From NCBI GenBank assembly GCA_028689115.1, contig JAQTWV010000001.1:845539-909538 (forward strand): 64,000 nucleotides of DNA. The letters run 5' to 3'. Of the stretch, positions 55,581 to 64,000 are shown piece after piece. Positions within the stretch are counted from its first letter, which is position 1, and every line of letters begins with the position of its first letter. The translations under genes were made by a program, and so were the position numbers. The notes below the pieces were generated by a model, which worked only from the letters and a program-made list of their open reading frames with translations, ran no database searches and was not told where the DNA came from. This DNA comes from Candidatus Altimarinota bacterium (GTDB lineage: Bacteria; Patescibacteriota; Gracilibacteria; BD1-5; UBA6164).

Positions 55581-55630
55581 ATATTAGTTATATAATTAAA
55601 TATAAAATAAATTGTTATAATGTTAGTTTA

Positions 55631-55747
55631 TTATCATTGTCTTTGTTTGTGTTTTGGATCAACACTACATATTACTCTGACAACTCCATTTCTTCTAACA
55701 ATTTTACATTTGTCGCAAATTGGTTTTACAGATGGTCTTACTTTCAT
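55631..55747 (-). CDS. rpmJ: 50S ribosomal protein bL36
   Basis: A 38-residue protein: [20 protein letters not shown], then [18 protein letters not shown]. It is the zinc-binding form, with C-x2-C, C and H ligands. The terminal glycine is TGA followed by TAA, a compact demonstration of the code. It sits between infA and rpsM. Confidence 0.95.
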
Positions 55748-55811
55748 AACCAGATAAGTAATCAATTAAAATATGCCCTGTTTTTAATTTTGTAAGAAAA
55801 ACAGGTAAAAA

Positions 55812-56042
55812 TTATTTTTGCCTAAAAACTATTCTTCATTTAGTTAAATCATAAGGTGATAATTCTACTAGAACTTTATCTCATTCGATAAGTTTAATAA
55901 AATTATTTCTCATTTTTCAACTAAGATATCATTGAATAATTCATCATCAAAACTCTTCTGGTAATTGAATATCAAATACCAGACCAGGTAGAGCCTTCAG
56001 TATAGTTCACTCTACCTCGATTTTATCTTCTTTGTTTGACAT
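55812..56042 (-). CDS. infA: translation initiation factor IF-1
   Basis: A 76-residue S1-type OB fold: DKIEVEGTILKALPGLVFDI, YLSGKMRNNFIKLIEGDKVL and VELSPYDLTKGRIVFRQK. It occupies the A site during initiation. Four glycines are TGA, including GGG in the middle. It is followed by rpmJ, as usual. Confidence 0.95.
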
Positions 56043-56083
56043 AGTAAGTCAATAAAATAACAAAAATGTGCACCTAATATATA

Positions 56084-56138
56084 CAAAAAACAATCAATTG
56101 CAAATCTTTTTTTTATTTTTTGCAACTGATTGTTTTTA
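56084..56138 (-). terminator. hairpin downstream of the cyclic-nucleotide-binding gene
   Basis: AAAACAATCA-TTGCAAA pairs with TTTGCAACTGATTGTTTT across a T-rich loop. It separates the infB-CNB transcript from infA. Confidence 0.6.
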
Positions 56139-56152
56139 ACTTGACTATTTAC

Positions 56153-56578
56153 CTATTTTATAGTTGATTCTATAATTTTATTACTAATTATTCTATTATT
56201 TATAATATCTTTTATTTTTTTATATAAAATTGGATATTTTTTTGTAAGATCTTTTATAGAAAAAGACAATATAGTTATTAGTTCACATTCAACTAATGCA
56301 ACAGCAGTTGCCATTCTCTTATTATCATCTCAAAATAAAGCCATTTCTCAAAGAACTTCTTCTGCTTCTACATTTCAAAGTATAACATCTTTTCTATTTA
56401 TTTCTTTTCTAATTTCTATCCTTCATTTTTTCAATATATACATAGCTACTGCTTCTTCACCTTCTTTAAAAATAACTTCTCATTTTTCAAGAGTTCTATA
56501 TTGGCAAAATAAACTTAGATTTTCTTTATCAGTAGAATCTAATTCATTAAGTAATTCAATTCCGTCTAATATGTTCAT
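56153..56578 (-). CDS. cyclic-nucleotide-binding (Crp-type sensor) domain protein
   Basis: A 141-residue single CNB domain: FCQYRTLEKGEVIFKEGEEA, MYILKKGRIEIRKEINRKDV, VLGEMALFGDDNKRMATAVA, LVECELITILSFSIKDLTKK. The phosphate-binding cassette (GEMALFGDDNKRMATA) is present, with Arg replaced by Lys/Arg nearby. There is no DNA-binding domain, so it is a stand-alone sensor or regulatory subunit. It lies between infB and infA, an unusual place. Ligand unknown. Confidence 0.82.
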
Positions 56579-56592
56579 ATATTTATAATTAA

Positions 56593-59109
56593 TTATTTTT
56601 GTATTTCAATTTTATAGATTTCTAATTCATCTCCATTTTCTATTTCTACGTTTGAAACAAATTTTATTCAACATTCTGTAGGTCCTTCAACTTCTTTAAC
56701 TTCAAGTGTTCATTGTTTTAATGATTCTATTTTTCAAGTTCAAATCATTTTCTTTTTTCTTATAACTCTTGCCATTGTATTTGCTTCAATTCTATTTTCT
56801 GGTTGTACAACAAGTCATAAAATCATAAATTTTTTATCAGTGAAAAATATTCAACCAACTTTAGCTTTTCATAATATAACTTCAACTTCTTTTGGATCAA
56901 GCATTCAAGTAACTATTTTTTCTATCTTATCTGTTATATGATAGATTATATCACTAGAAATATATTCAACTCAAGCAGATTCTAGAGTAGACTTAGCAGT
57001 TGGTAAAACTCAAACACTAAATCAAACTAAGATTGCATCACTTCATTTCCCCATAAGAATATCTCATTCTGTAATTGAACCAACTCAACTAAGAATTATT
57101 GAAACAGTAGTTTCTGGAGTAGATAATTTAACTAATGCATTTTTTATAGCTTCAAGTGAACCATTTGTATCAGCCTTTAATATTATCTTTAATTGTTTTA
57201 AATTTCCTGATTTTATCTTTGACATAAGTAATTCTAAACCTGAGCTTCAAGCTTTCTTTTGTTTTTCAAGAAGAGTTTTATATTCTATTGCTTTTGATTT
57301 AGCTATATCAGGAGTATTTACAACTTGTAAAATATCTCAACCATCTACAACTCTATCAAGTCAAACAATTAAAACAGGTTCTCCTGGTTTAGCAAATTTA
57401 ACCTTAGTATTTTGATAATTTTTTAAAATTTTAACCTTACCATAAGAATCTTGACAAACTATATTGTCTCAAGAATTTATAGTTCATGTATTTATTAATA
57501 CTGTAGCAACTGGTCATAGATTTCAATCTAAGTGTGATTCTATAACTGTAGCAACTCAATTTCTATCTGGATTAGCTTTAAGTTCTTTCATTTCAGCAAC
57601 AAGCAAGATAATTTCAAGTAAATCATCTATTCAAAAACCTGTATGAGCAGAAACTGGAACCATAGGAACATCTCCTCCCCAATCTTCAGCTAAAAGTCCA
57701 TGCTCAGCTAATTGTCATTTTACATGATCTGGATTAGCTCAAACCTTATCCATCTTATTTATTGCAACAATTACAGGAATATTAGCTTCACGAGCGTGAC
57801 TAATACTTTCAATAGTTTGTGGCTTAACTCATTCATCAGCGGCAACAACTAAGATAGCAATATCAGTTGATTTTGCTCATCTAGCTCTCATAACTGTAAA
57901 TGCCTCATGACCTGGAGTATCAAGAAATGTAATATTTCATTGTGGTAATTCAACTTGATATGCTCAAATACTTTGAGTTATTCAACCTGCTTCTCAAGCA
58001 GCAATTTTTGCACTTCTTATATAATCAAGAAGTGATGTTTTACCATGATCAACATGTCACATTATAGAAACAACTGGAGATCTAGGAATAAGTTTTGATT
58101 GATCATCTTCAGTTAAAAATGAAGAAATATCTCATAAAACGATATCTTCAACTGATGCTCAAAGTGAATTTTCTCTTTCTAATTTTATACCAAAAGCATC
58201 TCAAATTATAGATGCAGTTTCAAAATCTACCTTTGAATTTATAGTAACCATCATTCAATTCTTCATAAACTCAGCAATAAGCTTAGGAAGGATTACTCAT
58301 AGTTTTTCAGATAATTCTTTTACACTTAAAAAATCTCATACTAAAATTGTTTCTCATACTCTTTCAACTAGATTTTGTTTTATATCTTCTGCTTTCTTTT
58401 CTTCTTTTTTTAATTTTTGTAATTTATTTGATCTAGTAAAAGTAAGATCCTCATCTCAAGAAAATCTAATTTTTCCTCTTGTTTTACCAAAAGTATTTAA
58501 TTTTGGTTTTTTAGAGTCTTCATCATCTTTTGTTTTTTGTTTACCTTTTCAAGCTCAAGGATGTTTATTATTTGAAAAAGTTTTCTTAAATCATGAATCA
58601 TTTGATTGAAAATGACTTGAACCACCTTTAAAATCACCACCTTGTTGAGATGGATTTGTCGATTTAAAATCTGGTCTTGTATTTTCTGATCTATTTGTAT
58701 TGTTATTATTTGCTCAAGTTGATGTATTTGGTCTTTGTTGTTGTCTTTGATTTGGTCAACTTGTTGATCATTGATTTTGAGACTTATTATTATTGTATGG
58801 TGGTCTATTTGTAGGTTTAGCAGTAGTAGTTTCTTTTCTATCTCATCTTTTGATAACTTCTATTTTTTGAACTATATTTTTTGATTTTTTTTGTTCATTT
58901 TGATTATTTTGTTTAATAGAAGCGTTTTTAATATCATTTAATTTTTTTTCTTCTTTAATTGCAGCATCAGCTTTGATTTCTGCAGCCTTTCTAACAACAA
59001 TTTTTTTCTTTGTTGCTACTATTGGTTTTTTGACAGGTTCTTTTTTATTTTCGCTATCGTTCGGGTTTATTTGTGAATAATAATCATCTACTATTTTTTT
59101 GTCTGACAT
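56593..59109 (-). CDS. infB: translation initiation factor IF-2
   Basis: An 838-residue protein. The N-terminal ~290 residues are a low-complexity Lys/Asn/Gln/Ser-rich extension. The conserved IF2_N and G domain follow: [20 protein letters not shown] (G1), [33 protein letters not shown] (G3), VAINKMDKVGANPDHV (G4). Then come domains II-IV with VKIILKADTNGSLEAIKNAL and ECGIKFVSNVEIENGDELEI. It brings initiator tRNA to the 30S subunit. nusA and rbfA are not adjacent. Confidence 0.97.
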
Positions 59110-59250
59110 TTAATTATATTGGTTGAATAAATAAAGAAAATATTTGTTAGAAGATAAGTATTTTTTATAAAAAGTCAAAAAAATATAAAAACTTGCAACA
59201 AAGCTATTTTTTATTAATCTTATAAAAAATTTAAAATTAATTTTTTTATT

Positions 59251-59742
59251 ATGTTAGAAAAAATTAAATCGTTAACTTGAGAATTTTTTGACAATTTTTG
59301 AATAAAAATTGATTCATTAGAAGTTATAAATGAAGAAAAAAATATTTTTCTTATAAAGATAAAATCTGAAGATTCTTGACTTTTAATATGACCAAACTGA
59401 AAAAATCTTGATCATATTTCAAATATTTTAAAACTTATTCTAAAAAATAATTTAGAAGGAAGTGTAAAAATTCATATTGAAATAAATGATTATATAAAAA
59501 GTAAAGATGACAGATTAAAACAACAAATTATTTCAAAAATACAATTTGTTGAAAAAAAATGAGAAGATTTATGTTTACCTTTTTATTCGCCATATGATAG
59601 AAAAAAAATACATTCTATAGTATGAGAATACAATAATCCAAAAATATATACTAAAAGTGTTTGAGAATGAAATGCTAGAAGATTATATATTTGTAAGAAA
59701 AATGATAAAATCACAATTGATTTAGACTGAATTGATATTTAA
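59251..59742 (+). CDS. Jag/SpoIIIJ-associated KH-R3H RNA-binding protein
   Basis: A 163-residue protein. The KH domain (residues ~45-85) has LLIGPNGKNLDHISNILKLI. The R3H domain (residues ~95-160) has CLPFYSPYDRKKIHSIVGEY, TKSVGEGNARRLYICKK. It lacks the N-terminal Jag_N domain. Jag-type proteins bind RNA and usually sit next to yidC; here the partner is a TPR-like gene. Divergent from infB, with a 141-bp AT-rich gap. Confidence 0.85.
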
Positions 59743-59753
59743 TATTTTATAAT

Positions 59754-60878
59754 ATGCTTAAAAAAATTATTATTATAGTTTTAATAACTATTTGATTATT
59801 CACTTTTTTTAAAGTAAATGAACAAAATTATAAAAAACATATAGAAATAAAAAACGAAATAATTAATCATCCTGAAAATTTACCAAAAAAAGAAATCGCA
59901 AAAGCTACTTCTTTTTGATTTGAAAATTTAAAAGCAGATTTTTATCGGATTGAAACTATTCAATATATATGAGCAAATGCTTTTCATAGTGAATATAAAA
60001 AATACCTATATGCTATACTTGATTTAGTTACTGAACTAAATCCATATTTTGAAAAACCATATATTGTTGGGCAATTATTATTACCTTCATATCAAAAAGA
60101 ATATGAATTTATAAGTGATTCTGAACAACAATGACATACGAATCAAGCAGTTGAGTTATGATTAAAATGAGTAAAAAATTTCTGTGATCCTGAAAAAATA
60201 GAATTAATAGATAAAGAAAATGATTTATTAAAAATATGGAATAATGAAGAATTTAAAAACCCATGTTTAAGTTATAAAGTACCATATTATTTAGCTTATG
60301 TTTATTATTCATATAAAAATGATCCTATAACATCAGCAAAATATTACAAGATATCAAGTGCTAATACTGATTCTCCAGAATGAGCTAAAACTATGGCTGC
60401 AATTATGCAATGAAAATGATGAAATAGAGAAAAATCATATTTTATGTTTCTAAATCTAGCTAAGTTTATAGAGCCTGAAAATGAAGTTTGTAATATACTT
60501 GGAAATGAATTAGAAAATATATGAATTGGTACTTTTATAACAAAAAAGTTAAATCTAGATTGAAAAATATTAAAAAGTGTAGAAGATTTTAGAAAAAAAG
60601 CATTTATAGATGTAAAACAAGAAGAGTTAACAGATGACTCAAAATGTACAAATTATATAAATAAATCTATCCGTGAATTAAATCTATATTATATAGAAAA
60701 AAATAATGAGAGATATCTTAAAGACAAAGGTGAAAATGCCTTTGATGCTAAAATATTATTTGATAATTGATATCTAGATTACTTACCTACTGACTTCCAA
60801 CAAAGTGAAGATTATTGAATAATATACAAATTCAATTATGACACAAATCATTATGATTATGATATGTGAAGATACTAA
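59754..60878 (+). CDS. membrane-anchored TPR-like protein
   Basis: A 374-residue protein. The N-terminal anchor helix is IIIIVLITIGLFTFFKV. The rest is all-helical with TPR-like spacing (AILDLVTELNPYFEKPYIVG, YYLAYVYYSYKNDPITSAKY, TMAAIMQGKGGNREKSYFMF). It contains paired cysteines. It is 11 nt downstream of the Jag-like gene and probably co-transcribed. It may be an envelope assembly protein; I recognise no named family. Confidence 0.65.
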
Positions 60879-60903
60879 AAATAAGCCTTCGGCTTATTTT
60901 TTT
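60877..60903 (+). terminator. terminator after the TPR-like gene
   Basis: AATAAGCC-TTC-GGCTTATT stem with a stable TTCG-type loop and T7. Confidence 0.85.
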
Positions 60904-60981
60904 GTTAACTAAAATTGATATTTAATAATTTTTACATATAATCCTGAACATTAAAATTTATTTAATTATTGTAACGATTTT

Positions 60982-62277
60982 ATGAAAATAACTAGAAACA
61001 ATTTAGAAAAATCTATTGTTGAATTAATTGTAGAAGAATCTGTGGAAAATGTAGCTAAGGCTAGAAGTAAAGCTATTGAATATTTACAAAAAAATGGAGA
61101 AGTAAAAGGATTTAGAAAATGAGCAAAAATTCCTGCTGATGTTGTTGTGAGACAATATTGAGAAGATCATATAAATAGAATTGCAATTGATTTTTCAATT
61201 GATGCTATGTATAAAGAAGCTTTAAAAAGTGAAAAATTAATTCCAGTTGCTCAAGGAGAAATAAAAGAAATAGTAAGTGAAAATCCATTAACAATAAAAA
61301 TTCATATAGAAGTTTTACCAAATGTAGAAATATCTAAGGATTATAAAAAAATCTCTCTTAAAAAAACTAAATTAAGTGTTAGTGACGATGAAGTTACAAA
61401 TGCATTAAGTGACATAGAAAAAAGATTTACTAAATTTGAAGACATAGCTGATGAATCATACAAAGCTCAACTTTGAGATAGAGTAAGTATTGATACTGAT
61501 GGTTTTGAAAATGGAAAACTACTTGAAAATACTTCTATGAAAAACTATCCTTTAGTTTTAGGTTCAAATTTACTTGTTCCTGGATTTGAAGAAAAAATAG
61601 TTTGAGCTAAAACAAGCGAAGAATTAGAATTACCAATCGTATTTCCAAAAGATTATCACAATAGTGACTTTGCTGGAAAAGAAACTACTTTTAAAGTAAA
61701 AGTAAACAAGATTGAAAAAGCAGTAAAACCAGAATTTACACCAGAATTTGTAGAACAATTAAGAGGTAAAAAACTAGATTTAGAATGATTTAAAGCTTTG
61801 ATAAAAGAAGAAATTCTAGAAACTAAAGATGCAAATGCAAGAATAGATGAAGAATCTAAATTAATTGATGAATTATTAAAAATAACTACTCTTGATATTT
61901 GAAATGCTATACTTGCAAATCAAATTGAAAAAGTTTTTGCTGAAATAAAAGAAAACATGGCTAATGACCAAGTTAAAATGTTAGATTATTTAGAAAGTTT
62001 GAAATTAGACGAAGAAACTTACAAAGAAAACCATGTAAAACCAGTTGCATTAAAAAGATTACAATGAGAATTAATTCTTCATAAATTATGAGAATTAGAA
62101 AAAATAGAAATTAGTGATGACGAAATGAAAGTAGAAATTGAAAAAGTTTTAGCTAAATTTCAAAATCCAGAAGTATTAGAAAAACTAAAAAATCTATACT
62201 TACCTAACACTAAATATTATTCAGAATTAAAACAAAGAATGATATACAGAAAATTGATTGATTCATTTTTTAATTAA
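60982..62277 (+). CDS. tig: trigger factor
   Basis: A 431-residue protein. The N-terminal ribosome-binding domain has the signature VKGFRKGAKIPADVVVRQYG (GFRxGxxP). The PPIase-like FKBP domain (residues ~165-245) has GDRVSIDTDG, LVLGSNLLVPGFEEKIVGAK. The helical C-terminal chaperone arms follow. It sits at the ribosome exit tunnel and holds nascent chains, working with DnaK, also in this window. clpP/clpX, its usual neighbours, are absent. Confidence 0.96.
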
Positions 62278-62278
62278 T

Positions 62279-62317
62279 AAAAAAAATATTAGAATTTAAA
62301 ATTCTAATATTTTTTTT
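62279..62317 (+). terminator. trigger-factor terminator
   Basis: A long inverted repeat AATATTAGAATTT/AAATTCTAATATT with T8. Confidence 0.8.
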
Positions 62318-62369
62318 GTGGGTTTAATTATATGTACTTGAATTTGTATTTATTTTATTCTTTTTTAAA

Positions 62370-62708
62370 TTATTGAGATGATAATATAAAAAAGAATAAT
62401 GAAAATGTTAAACTTACAATTATATAAATTGTACTGAATATGTATCAAATTTTATATTTTTCATATTTATTAAATATAAAATTAATTATTATAAATAATA
62501 AAATATTATATATTGGCATTAAAAAATAATTTGTTAATGGATTTAATATAAATATTAGTAAAAATACTCAAGAAGATGATATAAATAATGCATCTATATA
62601 ACTTCCTAAATTATTTTTATAATAAAAAAATATGGAATTTAAGAAAAAAAATATAATAAGTATAAATATATTTATGCTTATATATTTATTTTTAAAGGTA
62701 TTTTTCAT
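62370..62708 (-). CDS. small polytopic membrane protein
   Basis: A 112-residue protein with four predicted helices: IFILIIFFFLNSIFFYY, ISSSGVFLLIFILNPL, YNILLFIIINFIF, and FSTIYIIVSLTFSLFFFIL. It has TGA glycines within the helices. It lies 12 nt downstream of the DUF2283 gene and may be co-transcribed. No family recognised; very AT-rich. Confidence 0.55.
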
Positions 62709-62720
62709 AGTTATAATTTT

Positions 62721-62930
62721 TTATTTAAAAAATTTTGATGCAGGAATAAATTCAATTCAAATAATTTCATTTTTTTCAGAAAAATCAATATTTATCATAG
62801 AATTATTTTCATCTAATAATGATGAAGAATATGAAATTTTATTATTTTTATTTTCTTTATAAATATAAAGATATGCTGCATTTGCAACTTCATCAATATG
62901 AAGTTCAGAATTTAAATTAATTATTTTCAT
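62721..62930 (-). CDS. DUF2283 family protein
   Basis: A 69-residue protein. It has the DUF2283 pattern: start, EVANAAYLYIYKENKNNKIS, INIDFSEKNEIIGIEFIPAS. This family often pairs with DUF4258, and the two have been proposed as a toxin-antitoxin-like unit. Here the DUF4258 partner lies directly upstream but is broken. The glycine of IIGIEF is TGA. Confidence 0.75.
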
Positions 62931-62969
62931 ATAGTTTTTTAAAGGTTATCAATATAATTTTTTGATGGT

Positions 62970-63185
62970 TTAATTACAGTTGTAATTTTTTTCATACTCA
63001 AACAAATTATTATTTTCTTTTAAATAATATCATGTTTTTTAAAATCATTCATGAATATATTCAAAAATTTCTCATTCATTAATGGTTCTTTTTAATTCAT
63101 CTATAGAAATTCCTCTTTCTTTTATTCTTTTTAATGCGTGTTCAGAAATATTATTTATTAAATTATCTGCTTTACTAGCTTTTTT
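62970..63185 (-). pseudogene. DUF4258-like gene, broken
   Basis: The frame reads KKASKADNLINNISEHALKR, IKERGISIDELKRTINEGEI, FEYIHEGF, then an in-frame TAA (63039). It continues in the same frame as KTGYYLKENNNLFEYEKNYN to a second TAA at 62970. A TAG lies directly before the first codon shown and no ATG, GTG or TTG start is visible. HALKRIKERGIS is typical of DUF4258 domains. It is most likely a decayed partner of the DUF2283 gene. Confidence 0.6.
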
Positions 63186-63211
63186 CTATTACATTATAAT
63201 AAATATGATTT

Positions 63212-64000
63212 TTAATCTTTTAAAATGGAATAGGTAGTGGTAAATTCCATTTTAAAAGATCCCTTATTATTTTCATAATACTTATATATTGCACTAACTA
63301 AAAAATAATGTGGAGCTTGAATATCAAGAAAAGTTCTATTATTTTCTTGTATTTTTAAATCTCTAAAGATTTTCTTCCTTAAAATATCAATTTTTTTAGT
63401 AAACAAATCTTTTTTACATCTTTTTTCTAATTGAATTAATTTAAAAAAATCTGTTGAGATATCATCTATTCCAATTATTCTAAACTCAGGCTCAAATTCA
63501 AAATCAACCATTAATCCCAGGGTGTTTTGAAATAAATTATAATATTTTTCATTCCAATTATTTCCTTTTCCATGATAGTTATGGTTACATGAACTACAAC
63601 AAGGAAATAAGTTCATTTCATTTATATAAAGTAAAGGAAATTCAGACTTTGGAAGTAAATGATCAATTTCAAAGTCCAGCAATTCAAAATCTTCTTTTGA
63701 ATCACAATATGGACAAATACAATGTTCTTGATCTTCAAAAAAAATCTTCTTAAAAATCATTTTACTAAATATTCATTCATCTAAACCAGACCAATAAGAT
63801 TCAGAAAAAATTATTTTTTCATAAATAAATTCTAATAAATTTATTATTTCATCTGATATTTCTTTCTTTGAAACGTTAAAAATACTTTTTCTGATTTCCT
63901 CATCTTGTAACAAACTAATTTTTAGAGATTTTTTTGCATCTTTCTGTGAAATATTTGAGATTAAAGTAATAAAATGTTCCTTGTTGGTTCTTAGTTTTTC
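63212..64000 (-). CDS. HNH endonuclease (partial, N-terminus off the right edge)
   Basis: 263 codons are visible and the start lies beyond the window. An HNH nuclease core: CICPYCDSKEDF (zinc pair), EIDHLLPKSEFPLLYINEMN (the Asp-His active-site pair) and LFPCCSSCNHNYHGKGNNWN (second Cys pair and final H/N). The N-terminal ~80 residues are helical. It resembles stand-alone HNH proteins of defence or mobile elements (PtuB-like IDH-x-x-PKS motif), but a specific system cannot be named. One TGA glycine (DEGIF) joins the two parts. Confidence 0.8.

Overview
**Organism and genetic code.** The window reads correctly only if TGA is translated as glycine (NCBI translation table 25). Conserved glycines in DnaK, RecA, RpoA, GyrA, IF-2, SufB and ribosomal proteins are written as in-frame TGA. 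Only TAA and TAG end genes, and TGG still encodes tryptophan. Together with the very AT-rich sequence and a reduced set of housekeeping genes, this points to the candidate phyla Absconditabacteria (SR1) or Gracilibacteria. I cannot tell these two apart from this window. A standard-code reading cuts most real genes into pieces, so all coordinates here come from my own table-25 translation.

**Layout, left half.** 1-3.5 kb holds a partial secreted beta-propeller protein, an anti-sigma-like membrane protein, an ECF sigma factor, a lipoprotein and RlmH. dnaK with a CIRCE-like operator follows at 3.5-5.6 kb. 5.6-17.8 kb is mixed: a hemerythrin, a rhodanese, RNA methyltransferases, an MgtC/DUF4010 membrane protein, YbaK, SixA, an HD hydrolase, RluA, two pilin-like proteins and small membrane proteins. 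It also contains a 420-bp inverted-repeat element (8.69-9.11 kb). 17.8-26.4 kb is an information-processing block: a sigma-region-4/HARE-HTH protein, a DnaQ-type exonuclease, recA, pheT, rpsT-infC-rpmI-rplT, yidD and rplA. 26.4-31.9 kb is an Fe-S (suf) cluster on the minus strand: sufC-sufB-A-type carrier-sufD, then a thioredoxin-like protein, CcdA, SufU and an Rrf2 regulator. No cysteine desulfurase gene is present.

**Layout, right half.** 32-37.4 kb has rsmH, an ftsL-like gene, recR, yvcK and a short alaS. 37.5-42.5 kb holds two adjacent very large genes of unknown function that share a C-terminal module. gyrA follows. 45.1-48.8 kb is an unstable array of duplicated and decaying cassettes of small secreted proteins, flanked by a 21-bp direct repeat. 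After a sugar nucleotidyltransferase come rpmA, rpsG, rpsL, rpsI, rplM, rplQ, rpoA, rpsD, rpsK, rpsM, rpmJ, infA, a cyclic-nucleotide-binding protein and infB, all on the minus strand. On the plus strand are a Jag-like RNA-binding protein, a TPR-like protein and trigger factor. The right end is accessory: a small membrane protein, a DUF2283/broken DUF4258 pair and an HNH endonuclease running off the edge.

**How it fits together.** Translation, folding (DnaK, trigger factor), recombination and Fe-S assembly genes form the conserved core. The cell-surface material is the variable part: pilins, beta-propeller, SdrD-like repeats, small cysteine-containing secreted proteins, and possibly the two giant proteins. 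That would suit an organism living attached to other cells, but this is inference. I saw no tRNA, rRNA, CRISPR array or transposase gene.
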